Shown: positions 10,361-22,576 of the stretch, piece by piece | How the letters are laid out: every line of letters begins with the position of its first letter | Position numbering within the stretch: the first letter of the stretch is position 1 | Source: Chimonanthus salicifolius | Lineage: Eukaryota; Streptophyta; Magnoliopsida; Laurales; Calycanthaceae | Assembly: GCA_013350335.1 (NCBI GenBank) | Contig: CM023538.1 | Span: 51,511,269 to 51,575,268, forward strand | DNA length: 64,000 nucleotides | Direction: 5' to 3' | Notes under the pieces: generated by a model | Databases searched by the model: none | The model's input: the letters and a program-made list of their open reading frames with translations, nothing else | What the model was told of the DNA's origin: nothing | Program-made: the position numbers and the translations under genes

Positions 10361-11122
10361 ATCTCAAGAGACAAGTCAAATCAGCTGATCCCCAGAGAGC
10401 TTTGACCCTATTGCGTGGATTCTTCTTTTGGTTAAAGGTGAATTTTTCCTTTTGACATTTCCATTTCTTGATTATCAAATAATGCTTTTTAAGTATTTTT
10501 GTGCTTGCACTGTAAGTTCTGAATGTGTAAGATGTTCTGTTACTATTTCAAAAGAAGGAAAAAAGGTGTACGATGATGATTTCATCATTGGTATCATTTT
10601 CAACTGTTGAGATCATCATTTTGGGCCTTGAGTTCTTGTCCATGGAAAAGGTGCAAGTGGGTAGAGAATCAGAAGACTTCAAGAGAGGTTAAAGAATCCT
10701 AGGCCATTGTGCTTGTTCAAGCAGAGCCATAGTGTGGGAATCAATACTAGACCTGATGGCTCATACTATGATTTGGGGGATGCTCCAAACATTCAGATTC
10801 ACTTCTTTCTTCTAATTGAGGTGATTTTTGGAGCACCTGTATCTAATTGATTGCAAATTTTCACCTATCTGGATCTGTGACTCTAGAGGGTGAATGCAAG
10901 GAGTTAATCTGTTTAAAGGTCGGTAGTTTCTTCTTTTTATGGTTGCTTTTCTAATTTGTGTTTTTGCAGTATAAACCTCGTGATGGATCATTTATGCCGT
11001 GGGTAGCATCAAACCCATCAAACGACGACGTAGTGCTGGTGGATGATGAAGATGCTACGTTTCATAGTCATGATGAGAGATCAACTGAAAACATTAAAGA
11101 AGAGACATGCAGTGATCAATGA
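10361..11122 (+). CDS. 3' exons of an unrecognised host gene (partial)
   Basis: Three candidate exons keep one phase and show good splice sites. Exon 10361-10437 (after TTTCACTGTAG, before GTGAAT) encodes LKRQVKSADPQRALTLL followed by RGFFFWLK. A possible 30-bp microexon is 10889-10918. The last exon, 10970-11122, follows TGTTTTTGCAG and encodes YKPRDGSFMPW, an acidic stretch DDVVLVDDEDA and a hydrophilic end, stopping at TGA 11120-11122. Composition is unlike the transposons around it. The family is not recognised. Upstream exons are missing or unrecognised, so it may be the 3' remnant of a gene. The microexon is the weakest part. Confidence 0.4.
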
Positions 11123-12309
11123 GATACTTTTCCCAACTTTTTCCTCATTTATGTTGAAGCTGCTTCAACTTGGATCCATTTATTGTACATTTGAATGTCG
11201 ATAATTGAATTTCTAGGAAGCACTTTTATGTTTGACCTTTACATTCATTCCCTCTGTTTCTTTCCCTCGCCACCTTTTTTGTGACCATTCCAGTTGTTTC
11301 TTAGATGCCATTGTAAATTGAAATGCAATATGCTTCAATTTACAGTGGAGAAAAGGCGGATAATCTGCTGAATATGATTCGAAACAATGCCCTGAAAATC
11401 AGGATGATACACATGTCTATTCTGAAATATCTGGTTTCTTGGTTTAAAGGTAAAAAATCCAGTGTTCTAGGATTTATGGGTTCCCAAATTGGAATCCTGT
11501 TGGTTCATGTCATGTGATCAGATGAGATAAATTTCACTTGTAAATAGCAAACTATGCCTCTGCAGAAATAAAATAAGAAAGAGAACCCGTTGTGTTATTT
11601 CTCAGGCAGTTAAAATACTCCTGTCTGGTGTAGTGGTATTCTTTGGTCAACTGATTTGTTGGACAAGCCAATTTATATTTAAACCGAGTTAAAGAATTCA
11701 TTGAAATGAGTGGCTCGCATCCTCATAGGTACTGTTCTTGTAGTATTATTGGCTACTAATAATATTGGAGTATTTTCAAAAGAATTGGATTTTTAAACAG
11801 GAAAACCTCACAAAAGTTATAAGTATTTAAAAAATAATAAAATATAATAATTAAAAATATAATAAATAAAAATCTTAATACAATTTATGAACAATTAACA
11901 ACTTATTGGGAAAACAACTTTCCTTAGGTGATATTATCACAAATTTATAGGAATATTATCATGACATTATCATTTAATGTGATTTTATCCAGAATTTGCC
12001 GTTAAAATGGCAGTGGAGATAAATGTGTCATTAGTATTTTGTTGATGAAAATGTGGTAAATTAAATTATCACTGTTATTTGACATTGGTAGCTAGTAGGG
12101 GAGATAACTATTCATCCGTTATCATCCATGGGCTCCACATTAGGGTCCAAACTAACATCTTTCTCACATCTATCGCCGATAATTGTATTAATATTCTTTT
12201 TGAATCTATTTCGAGTTAATCATATTGTGAGATTAAAAATGTATTTATAATTAATTTTATTTTGACTTTTAATCAATAGACTTTTGAAAATCATATAATT
12301 TTACATCAA
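11123..12309. other. AT-rich spacer with a dispersed repeat
   Basis: No coding frame was recognised. About 11790-12110 resembles about 17745-18055: both start RGAAAACCTCACAAAA, run through A/T-rich words, and later contain TGATATTATMR and a diverged GGTAAAT-like word. This is an unclassified dispersed repeat. Confidence 0.4.
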
Positions 12310-12648
12310 ATGGGCTTTACTTGTCACGACCGGCCCTTCCAGGGCCCTAGTGACGTTGACAATTTTTTTTTTTTTTCTAACATTGAGCCTCTAACCATCA
12401 CAGAAATCATAACTAATCATAGACTTAACATTTCATATGATGAAAAGTTTGGACATTGCATTTGGCAGCCTTCGGATCCAGCCATAACAAGGCTGATAGA
12501 GTTCACATGCAGATGGAGGGGTCACAAATGGTCCCACTTAAAGCCCAAATCCTCAACAAAACCCACCAGTCGCTACAGTATGCGAACATACTACTAACCA
12601 ACATGTAGTTTATAAGTTCGACCGCTTATTTTAAGTCCAAGTAGAAAA
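12310..12648. other. possible LTR-like start, TGTCACGACC
   Basis: TGTCACGACCGGCCCTTCC at about 12322 resembles the start of some plant gypsy LTRs. No second LTR, PBS or coding sequence was found, so this is only a hint. Confidence 0.2.
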
Positions 12649-12845
12649 TATCACACATATGCTACCTAACATTTATCATAAACCAATCCCATCAGAGGTA
12701 CACATAGGAAAACATAGTAGTTTTATCACATATCTATTGTGCCCATTCTTTATCACACATATGCTACCTAACATTTATCATAAACCAATCCCATCAGAGG
12801 TACACATAGGAAAACATAGTAGTTTTATCACATATCTATTGTGCC
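12649..12845. repeat. tandem duplication, 102-bp period
   Basis: 12649-12750 and 12751-12845 are nearly identical, both beginning TATCACACATATGCTACC and running to CTATTGTGCC. The near identity means a recent event. It creates an artificial small repeat protein frame. Confidence 0.95.
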
Positions 12846-13654
12846 TCAGAATGGGCACATTACACGGTTGTTCATGCAAACAGTAGATAAAAACGACAGA
12901 AAATTCCCAACAACGGGGAATGGGATAAAGAGCCTCTGCCCTTACTGCAGTTGAAGGTCTTCCTGTTGTTCATCATCTGGGTTTCCTGTTTCGGTAAGGG
13001 ATATGAGCTAACACAGCTCAGTGAAGAGAAAACAACAGATAATCAAACATATTATCAAATCATAAACATGTTATCAGACAACAGTTTAATCACTCAGAAA
13101 TCATGTAATTTTTCTATGAGAACAACATCAACATCGTTATCTAGAATGAATGCTCTTTCTTTCTCAAAAAAAATAATACCCCCGCCAAATGACGTCTCAT
13201 GCTCTCCGCAGCCACGAAGATACGTATTTACACTGCCAGCAAATTCATGCTCAGTGCTTCACTCAATCCATATATACACCTTGTACTGATGCCCTCCACT
13301 TATCCAATACTTCATACAACAGGGTGAGGTAATTTGATATGCACAGTACACCAGTCAAATGCAAATCAAGTATGAATTAAAACATTTTTCAATCGAAATT
13401 AACATCTCTCATATGATCATAATAAATTCTCTCTCAGCTAACATGCATTCTTAAGCCCTTCCACATAGAATCATACACAAATTAGCAGTTTATATGATGT
13501 CACTTTTTCGTTATGAGGTACTTCCTAATTATGAATTCAATATAATAAGATCCATTAAACCACTATGTGATGTATACCGTAGTTTTAATTATTTTTAAGC
13601 CTCTTCTAAATGTTTAGATTTTTAAAAGAAACCATCAAATTGGTTTAAAGAAAG
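12846..13654. other. unassigned
   Basis: A 112-codon open frame at 12951-13289 has a hydrophobic start but no recognised domain and an ordinary composition for chance. Nothing else was seen. Confidence 0.3.
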
Positions 13655-14040
13655 ACCTGGGAATGGGTCGGGTCGGGTTCAAGTTGGGTCTATTAGGGTT
13701 TGGATCTTGACAAACGGGTCAACCTGTTCAGGTTTGTCTCCGGTTCGGTTCGGATCAGATTTACCCTTTTACCCAACTAAGGAGACTTTTTCTAGCAAGA
13801 CACGTATCAAGACTACTCATTAAATGGGTGTATAGCTCTTATAGTTGCATGTGTGTGGCAATAATTGGGTCATTTGGGTCTACTTATTTATTTTCATGTT
13901 CGAGTCAAGTCTACTCATTTATAAACTGGTTTGGATTGGTTTCGATCATCTATTAAATGGGTCGGGCAGTTTGGGTCATTTATCAAAATGCGTCGGTTCA
14001 GGTCAAGTCAAGTCGGGTCAAATTTTGCCAAATCTATCTA
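13655..14040. repeat. degenerate GGGTCGGG-type repeat
   Basis: GGGTCGGGTC at about 13668 and scattered GGGTCATTTGGGTC and CAAGTCGGGTC words resemble the hAT MITE family, but clear terminal repeats are missing. It is an old copy or a related low-complexity sequence. Confidence 0.4.
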
Positions 14041-14104
14041 AAATACTCACATGGAATAGTGCAAAATTAAATGCAAGATACAATTGCCATTTTTAGATAG
14101 AATG

Positions 14105-14215
14105 AAAGCACTATCTAGCTTAGTTGGTCTAAGCTTCAAAGAGTCCACTGGAGGTCTTGGATTTTACACCTCTTGAACTTACCTTATATCAGCCATAACT
14201 TATTAGATAAATTAT
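14105..14215 (+). mobile_element. SINE-like tRNA-derived head (family C), decayed
   Basis: CTAGCTTAGTTGGT is A-box-like and GGTCTTGGATT B-box-like, at tRNA spacing. CTCTTGAACTTACC follows, as in the minus-strand copy at 40612-40705 (CTTTCGAACTTACC). The 3' end is not defined. Confidence 0.4.
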
Positions 14216-15551
14216 AGTTTTACCTTTCACATCTTAATTTTGAGAGTTCAAAAAATATAGCTTCAATAGTCCAATCAATGTAATATTTTTAATTTTATAT
14301 AATGTTTAGGTCTCTTTAAGTGGATCCTTTAAATTAAATTGTTCCAAAGTGGGTCTCATCTTAAAATACGTATTGACCGATATTATCACTTTCTAAACTG
14401 GCGGTATGTATCAGCAAATACGTATTGTTGTAGTTTCAAGATGATAATATTAGTAGTATCACCCACATTACCGATTGAAACTGTATATTATCTGCCTATG
14501 CTGTTTTTTTTTAATTAAAAAAAAAAAAATTGATTGATTTTTGAGTCGAATCTTAAAATGGATATGATTTTAAAAAGGTTTAGAAATAAATTATTCAATT
14601 TTTGAGTTGTTTTGAGTTATTTTCATCAATTTTGAATATTTTGAGGTTTTTTCATCAATTTTTTAGAATTTTGGCTCTAAGATAATTTAAAATAGGGTTT
14701 TTTTTTTGTGAAAATAGTTTAACGAAATAATATTAAGTGGTTATGGAATTTAATGAGATGTGTTAAAATTCATAAAAGTTAGGTTTTCTTAGATACTTTT
14801 CATTTTTAAGTTTCTCGTGGAAAACTGAATGAAATGATATACAAATTTTTCTATAATTAAATAAAGAATTATTAATGTGATTGATATAGTTGTTAAGGTG
14901 TTTGTGTATTTTTTTCTACGAAACTCAAGAATTTCTACAATAAAAACATTTATGAATTGTAATAACAGATAGATATCACTTAGGGATACTTGAGATAATT
15001 AATTTCATATTAAGTATCTCCTTATATTGATTTCCTATTTTATTAGACATTTTTTTAAAGATACGATAGTTTTTAAATTTTTACAACATATTTTATTTAT
15101 TCAAAATTTCAGTTTTTAAGGGTCTAAAACTCCATAAAAATAACCGTTATTTAAATAAAAAATATCTCAACTTTAGTTTCCCATTTTTCCTAATTTTTCT
15201 TATTTTTCAAACAAGAAAAAGCAAAAAAAAAAAGGAAAGAGAAGGGAGAGATGCCCCTATCGGTGACGTTATCAGCAAAACATATCTGGCCTCCTTTTAT
15301 TAGATCCCTCTATTGAATGCATATTAAAATTATAATATTGTCCTCATATTCTATTTATGATGTTGCTTGAATAAGGGGTGTAAATGACATCTTCGAAACA
15401 GGAAAATTTCAAAAAAATTATTTATGGTAAAGAAAAATTCTTCCAAATGTCAGTACAAATCGATTTAGCTAAAGGCAGCTTTGACTCGATCTGGTACCCT
15501 TTCTCTTTCAAATATTTCAAAGGATATACTATCTTTCTAACCATAATTTTA
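14216..15551. other. AT-rich spacer
   Basis: No gene, SINE box or clean terminal repeat was seen. Short words such as CCGATATTATCAC near 14389 recall the TATCGGCCGATA element family. Confidence 0.35.
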
Positions 15552-17116
15552 AAAGGGTGACTATTTTTATACAAAATTATCGTTTTGCACTCCACATAGA
15601 CCACCCTTCCAACGTTGAAATTGAGAAAGGACCAAACAGGGTTTTAGAGCGTTTGAACGCTAAAGGTTCTTATCATCTTCTTCCTTCCAATCAAACTCAA
15701 ATCTCTTCCAACAGATTCACCCTCTTTCGCCATACCCACCATCCCATTCATCAAGAACATCCAATCGACCAGCTTCCCTTCAAATCTCCATTAACTCTTT
15801 CTTCCTTGCCAAATGTCCATCCCTGCTACCCCTCTGAACCCTTCTCCTTATACCTTCATCTCTCCTTCATTATTACACTCGCCCAACCAGCCACACCCAT
15901 CGTCCCTGCATTACCTGTAAGCCATACAGCCCATTATCACTTGACCCCCATACCTTTTCCACTCAACCCCCTTCAGATTCCAACCAAACAACCGGCGTCC
16001 CTACACGCCCATTCAATCCATCACCCTGTTCACGCCCCAAGCAGTATTCCATGTTGTTTGATCAGGCCTTACCCATTCTGATTGAACCCATCAAACCAGT
16101 TACCCATTATCAGTTCCCTTTAATCCCAGATCAATTGATCTGTGCCCTGAACAGTTACCGTTGTTCGTCTGTTTTCTGCAGCATCCGGTGATGATCTCGC
16201 TATCCTCTAATTTAATTAAAATAAAGGGTCTAAGGTTAAATGAATGAGTGGGCTGAAAATGGGTAAGGCCTGAACTGAACGAACAACAGGGAATACTGTT
16301 TGGAGAGTGAACAATGTGATGGATTTAATGGGCGTGTAGGGGCGGTGGCAAGGGAAGAAAGAGTTAATGGAGATTTGAAGGGCAGCTGGTCGATTGGATG
16401 TTTTGGGTGAATGGGATGGTGGGTATGGCGAAAGAGGCGAATCTGTATAGTGCAGACGCGATGGAAGAGATTTGGGGATGTCGGAGGGAAGAAGATGACA
16501 AGAACGTTCGAAAGAGTGCAGGAACATTCAAACGCTCTAAAAAACCATCGAGCCTTCCTTTTCCAATTCCAACGTTCAAACCAGCGGTCCTAGATATCGG
16601 CCGATACAAAATGAATCGGCCGATATCATACGGGTTTTAAGTACTATATAATTTTGGCTAACATGTATTACATCAGCCGTACAACCTTCATATCGGTTGA
16701 TATGGCCAATATATCGCCTATATATATCGGTCCGATATGATTACTATCGGTATTTAAAAAAAGAAAAATCAAAACAATGATGGGTCTAGGTCAAAATATC
16801 GGCCGATATCCAAAATATAGGCCAATATCAGCCGATATTTACATTTTCAATTTTTTTTTTTAAAAAAAAATAGTTTCTTTTTAGGTTTTTTTATATTTTT
16901 TAATTCAGAAAAAATAAAATAATAAAATAATACCGATATTTAAAAAAAAAAACAAAAAGAGGAGAGAGAATCATATTGGCCGAATTATCGGCCAAGCCAT
17001 TTTTTGTACCCCTGGACTTCAAACGATGGTCTAAGTGAAAGGGCAAAATGATAATTTTACAAAAAATCTTAAAATCCAAGTAACGAAAAAATTGTGTCTA
17101 AATGGCCACCCTTTTA
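15552..17116. mobile_element. long snapback element with arms of several hundred bp
   Basis: The left arm (about 15552-16100) and the right arm (about 16240-17116) are inverted copies. Paired words include AAAAGGGTG, CAAAATTATCGTTTTGC, TTAGAGCGTTTGAACGC, CATACCCACCATCCCATTCA and CTACACGCCCATTCAATCC. The left arm holds about 150 bp absent from the right. The right arm is interrupted by a hAT MITE (16582-17016). AT-rich flanks hint at a TSD, but it is not clean. The 174-codon frame in the left arm and its mirror on the minus strand come from the repeat, with no protein signature. Confidence 0.75.
16574..17024. mobile_element. hAT-like MITE, TATCGGCCGATA family, in snapback arm
   Basis: The element 16582-17016 begins CAGCGGTCCTAGATATCGG and ends ...TTGTACCCCTGGA. 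It carries many ATCGGCCGATA words. Flanks GTTCAAAC (16574-16581) and CTTCAAAC (17017-17024) match 7 of 8. The 5' terminus is diverged from the family end CAGGGGTA. It is younger than the snapback element it splits. Confidence 0.75.
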
Positions 17117-18292
17117 AAAAAAGGGGTTCTTCAATTTAATAATTGAATTTTGGATGTGAAAGACGTGTATTGTTCAAAATGAGGCCACTCTTTTCATAGT
17201 GTAGACCCATTCTCGCGGCCTCTGTCTGACCCTACATATATCTTTTATATATTATAGAAAATGGGTAAATTTTTTAAGTCTAAGAACCAAGCAAATCAAT
17301 GTTGTTGATAAGAAATCTGCAGGCTGGATTAGTTGCTGGTGATTCATCTACTTAAATTAGGCCCTTTGGCAGACATGACAGGCAGTGGGTAAGCCCATAA
17401 GTCCAAAAAAAATATACTATTGAATAAAAGGTCTTGTATTTTATTGTTTAGTGCTTCTAAATGTTGTTGGTTTCTTTATTTTTTTATATATATGACTTAT
17501 CGTGTAGTGTATCTAATTTTTTAAAATACAAAGAGAGATGGTCTCTTTTCTTTCAAGACAAGTCGATCATGGTATTTAAAATACAAATATCTGTTTAATT
17601 AGAAAGGGTTGGAGTGATGTTAGGAACCGCAAAAGAGTTTCGAATTGGATTTCTATTTTATCCAAAAGGATCACTTCAAATAGACTGATCGAGTCTTATT
17701 GTCATAAATACCGATCTTGAGATATTAACGATGATTGGTAATATCATATATTTTTATTTTTTTTCAGTTTTATCTGAAAATTAACAAGAAAACCTCACAA
17801 AAAATATAATATTTTAAAAATTTTAAAAATTTTAATAAAATAAAAATCTCAATAAGGAATTTATGAGTAATTTACTAGAAATTTATCGTGATATTATAGT
17901 TATATTTTCATTTATTGCATTTTTAATGCAATTTTATTGTAAATTTACCAAGAATTTAATGCAACGCTGATAAATACATGTATTAACGTGGAAATGATAT
18001 TTTGTCGATAAAATATGGTAAATGTAAAAATATTACCGATATTTGTGAGATTATCCAATGGATAGATAGGATGGCTTGCACATGCTATGTTAGGTGTGGA
18101 CACCGTGGTCATAAAAGTAAATGCAACATTGCTTAGGTTAACGTAAATTTTTGAAGGTTCTTATCTGTAGAAAAGAAAAATAAAAATGACATTCACTTTT
18201 TTAAATGAAGATGTAAGAGAAATGAATTAGATTTCACGTTTTAAATTTACTCAAGATTCTCATTCTCATAATAAAAGTTTAAAATAAATTAT
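17117..18292. other. AT-rich spacer with a dispersed repeat
   Basis: About 17745-18055 is the second copy of the repeat described at 11790-12110. No gene was recognised. Confidence 0.4.
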
Positions 18293-19212
18293 GGATGGCA
18301 ATCCTTACACGGGATTTTCTTATATCCAGATAAAGGAATTAGTGGATTTCTCATTTTACCTTTTACCTCTGTCGTATGAATAACTTAAAAAATAAAATTG
18401 TCAGAAATCAGCACACTTATTATTCCAAAACTGCGAGCCATTTTGCCAAACCTTTACATGTTTCGCAAGCCATTTCTTCTTCTGTCAATTTCTTCTCCTT
18501 CTATAATGGTTTTTCATGGATTTTGAAAGGAAGTCAAATCTCATCCAAAATTTGCATGAAAGGTATAAAAACTTCCTTTTTTTCTCAATTTTAACAACTC
18601 TAGGGAAGATTAGAAGTAAAATGGGTTAGTAATGAGCTCTAAAAATGGATTTTTAGGATGGAGAGCTGTGTAACTTTTCGCATTTGACTTAGGTTTTTAA
18701 ACGAAGTTGTTTTTCGACTGTTTTCTACAAATAGTTTATCAAAATTTATCTACTCTAAATTTTATGAACTTCGAGACTGATTTTAAGTGACAATATTATA
18801 GTTTTAGACTTCAAAAATCATACCACAAAATTAAAAGAGAAGGTCATTTTTTTTCCTTCTAAAAACCCATTTTTAGAGCTCATTACTAACCCATTTTACT
18901 TCTTATCTTATCTGGAGTTGTTAAAATTGAGAAAATGAAAGTTTCGATACTTTCCGTGCAAAGTTTGGCTGAGATTTGACTTTCATTGAAAACCCACAAA
19001 AAACCGCCTAAAAAACGTTACAGAAGGAAAAGAAATTGATAGAAGAAGAGACGGAAGGCGCAAAGGTTTGGCAAAACTGCTGGCCATTTTGGAGTGATAA
19101 GTGCGCCGATTTCTGACAAAAAATTTTAAGTTATCTGTATGGGGTGAATGGTAAAATGAAAAATCTACTAATTCTCGTAATTAGTTACAAGAAAATCGGA
19201 TGTGAGAACCTA
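18293..19212. mobile_element. long hairpin element, Mutator-like MITE family
   Basis: The inverted arms are about 18293-18680 and 18840-19212. Paired words include AATCCTTACACGGGATTTTC with its counterpart near 19195, ATTTCTCATTTTACC, GATAACTTAAAA, TTGTCAGAAATCRGC, GCCATTTTGCCAAACC and TTTTAACAACTC. The outer part shares the ACACGGGATTTT end and the CTCATTTTACC word with elements at 22147 and 39178. No clean TSD was seen. Arms remain well matched, so a transcript would fold into a long double strand. Confidence 0.75.
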
Positions 19213-22137
19213 TTTACAATTGATAATTTCTCCCATTCAGGATGGATCAATCGGAAAACACACGAGCTTCGTTATTTTAATGATGCTTCCAGCTGTCTTA
19301 TGAGCAATAGAAGATTACCATCTTACCCTCCTTCATACCAAGCAAGTCCGAAACAATTCCTCTTTAAGCATTCAATTTGAAAATTAACACAATACGAAGT
19401 TTCTTATTTAAAATACAATGAGTGCTTGTGTACTCCTTTATTTGATTATTGTACACAGGTTTATTTTAATTTAACATAATTATTTTATGCAAAAAAAAAT
19501 TATAACTCAATTAATTAATTTATATTTTTAATTCTCTAAATTTTGAATATTTAAATCATTTTCAATTTTTAAACTAAAAATTATTAAAGCACAGACACTA
19601 TTTATCTAATACAATTATTTTTATAAATCCCATATTAAAAAATAAGCTTTTTCAATCCCATATAGAGACAAACAACAATATGTACTAATAGATTACATAG
19701 ATTCATGAAGTCCAACATTTCTTGACTCAAGACTAATAACTTCCAACTAATATCTTGTTCTTTTATGCCATTTCAAGCCTCAATTTTTTATATTGAAAAA
19801 ATTAAATAAATTTGTTCAAGTTGATTTGACTCGATATAATTTTAACTTGAATTAACGAGTTTTTTTGAGTTTTTAAATTATGATATCAATTAAAATTATT
19901 TAATGTAAGATCTTAGGAACGAAAATTGAGGTCTTTCAATGAGCATAAAACACATTTACCTAGGCTTATTTTAAAAGAATTTTAAAATGATAAATTTATT
20001 AAATTTTAAAAGAAACTATTTAATTGCATATAGAGAATTATTTCATTGTGATCCATGTAGTCAATTTTTTTGTGGTCTCATTTTGGATCACAAGGATGAG
20101 TTTCGTCGCTAAGATCCTTCTTGTATTGAAGTTTATCGAAAATTAACTAAATAAACTATATAAGTATTCTTCAAAAGTCACAAAAAATTAATAGTTTATA
20201 AAATTTAAGGTTAAAAATATCTTAAAATTAATTCAAATAAAGTATGAATTTTATTCATAAATATCGATAACTATAAAATATAAAAAATTGCCAAATAAAT
20301 ACTTTAAAAAAACACGTCAACTTCCTACAAATTTAGTTCTCTCTTTTACAATTTATTTCACAATAGATAGACGCATTGATGGCGAAATTGTGAGTAACAT
20401 GATGTCATTACAGTAAATAATGTAAAAATAATGGTTATTTTGCATGACATATTTTCTCACATAAAATGGAAAAAAAAAATTTGTGAAGTTGACAAAAAGT
20501 CTTAAATCGTTTGGACTGAGAAACCGATGACTTTATATAATACTTGAAGTACCGTCTTCTCAAAGACTATGTCTTATCTCAAAAATGTTAATTGTTAACG
20601 TCCCTAGACTGAAAAATCAATAATTTTATATGACACTTGAAGCACCTTCCTCTTAATTGTTAGTTTTTGAGAGTGAGTTCTACTACAAAAATGTTAAAAT
20701 ACTATTTTTCTTTAAAATACCATCAATGTCAAAGCTCAAAATATGTAAAATGGAAGAAAAATAAAGTAATTTTCCTCCTATCACTTGGAAAATTTTAGCA
20801 CATGATGACAACAAGAAAGAGATAGTTCGATCTATTTAGATGAGGATCACTAAATAAAATAGCGATAAGTACAGTAAAGTTAGAAAGATTGCTATTTTAA
20901 TATCTATTTCACTAAAAAAATTATAATTGGATAAAAAAATATTTTTAAAGATTATAACATTTAGAGATAAAAAAATAAAGAAAGAATTTGAGTGGTCAAA
21001 TCTTGAGGTGCTTAGAAGTATACTTAATTGATTCAATTAAAATAATTTTCAATAGATCATATATTCAAGTAAAATTTTTCAATAGACACACCACCATTAC
21101 ATTATGGGAGCCTTCATCTAAAAGCGGACCTAGTTACAAGCTAGGATAAAAAATGCATATTGACTGTAACATACCGAGAAAATCCCCACCGCAATGTATC
21201 AGTGTGTTGCAGCTGAAGTCCAAAAGGGGGTGACGCACGGGTGATAGAGGGTGTACATCGGTCTATAACGACCAATACATTACGTTGCATCGATACAGGC
21301 ACATCGGTGCAATGATTTTTTTTTCCCAAATTTCAAGTTTAACTTCTATTGATAATTTTTGTACCTGTTGTAGGTAACTATTGGAACGTGATTTCTTCTT
21401 ATATCAAGCTAGACTTATAGTTTTAACTTGTTTGTTTTTTTTCATTAAAAATATCTATACCAGACATAAATAAATTCTGTCCAAAAATTAAAATAATAAC
21501 TGAAATTTGTCGGTCTGAATCTGAGTCAAGAGACCCAATTTTCAAAAATTCGATCAAATTTTTCTATTCAAATAGGGGACTGAAACTTTTCTCAGAACGA
21601 AAATTATATACAAGCCCACAACTCAAATATGGCAAGAAATTCATCAGTACTTTAAAAACTCTTACTGTACAGACTGATTAATACTAGTTTAACCATAATT
21701 GCACATAATCTAATTAAATCATCTTCATAACTAATTAGTTTTAAGAAACCAGTTAAACTGGTGAAAAACAAAAAACGTTTGATCTGTCTAGGATATATTT
21801 GATCCCTCCAAGATTTCATTTTTTGGGATATTTTAAAAGAAGTCCCAATAGTTTGTCTAATTTGAAAAAGTGCCACTATATTCTTAACTTTAAAAAGGGC
21901 TCCTTTAACCTAAAGATTCCCTTTAATTTCATATATTTGGATAGGATAAAAACCCATGTCATAATATTGTTAGTCCAAATAGGAAACCCCATTAGTCCTA
22001 TCTCGAGTGGATCATAATCTTTTATCTTTGTTTAATACAAAAGAGACGAACTTATGCTTCAGAATTCATTTAATTTATGATGAAGTATTATTATGAAAAA
22101 TTAAAAGCAGTATAAATTTATAAAAAATTGGATAGAA
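19213..22137. other. AT-rich intergenic DNA
   Basis: No gene was recognised. About 20495-20695 holds two degenerate units with ACTTTATATAATACTTGAAG/ATTTTATATGACACTTGAAG words. A related unit lies at about 50965-51080 (GACTTTATGTAACACTTGAG, TTTTGAGAGTGAATTCTACC). This is a dispersed plant repeat of unknown class. The block at 21100-21330 is GC-richer but has no recognised content. Confidence 0.4.
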
Positions 22138-22576
22138 TAAGAGAAAGGTCACCCATCCTAATACGGGTATTTTTTTGTTCTGAGACATGGGATAAAGTGA
22201 AATTCTCACTTTACCTCTGGTCTTCCGTACTCAAATCTTAAGTAAAGCACAGCGGTGCACCTATGCGGTGAACCGAGCGATGCACCTATAATTATGAATG
22301 GTGTACCTTTAATTATGAACGATGAACGTATAATTATGAGTGGTGCACCAATCATTTCGAAATTAACTATAACTTTAGCGTGCAAAACCCATCCACAGTG
22401 GTGCACCTATGTGGTGAACCAAGCAGTGCACTTATAATTATGAGCGGTGCACCTATAATTTCGTTTTTTAAAGGGATTAGGAATGGTGAAGGGTAATAGA
22501 CTTTTCTTACAAAATTTTTAAAATCCGTGTCTCCTAAAAGAAAAATCCTGTATTAGGATGGGCGGCCTAAGAGAAC
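22138..22576. mobile_element. Mutator-like hairpin MITE with 9-bp TSD and tandem-repeat core
   Basis: The element 22147-22567 has inverted ends GGTCACCCATCCTAATACGG and, from the right, GGCCGCCCATCCTAATACAG. Flanks TAAGAGAAA (22138-22146) and TAAGAGAAC (22568-22576) match 8 of 9, the length typical of Mutator superfamily insertions. GTGAAATTCTCACTTTACC lies near the left end. The core (about 22246-22466) is built from repeats of GCGGTGCACCTATAATTATGA with variants. It has no coding capacity. Confidence 0.8.

Noticed and set aside
15557..16081. 174-codon plus-strand open frame rich in Pro and His
   Set aside because: It lies in the left arm of a snapback element; the mirror frame on the minus strand of the other arm shows the same words. 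It is unlikely to be a protein.
21100..21330. GC-richer block as a gene fragment
   Set aside because: No domain, splice site or repeat partner was found.
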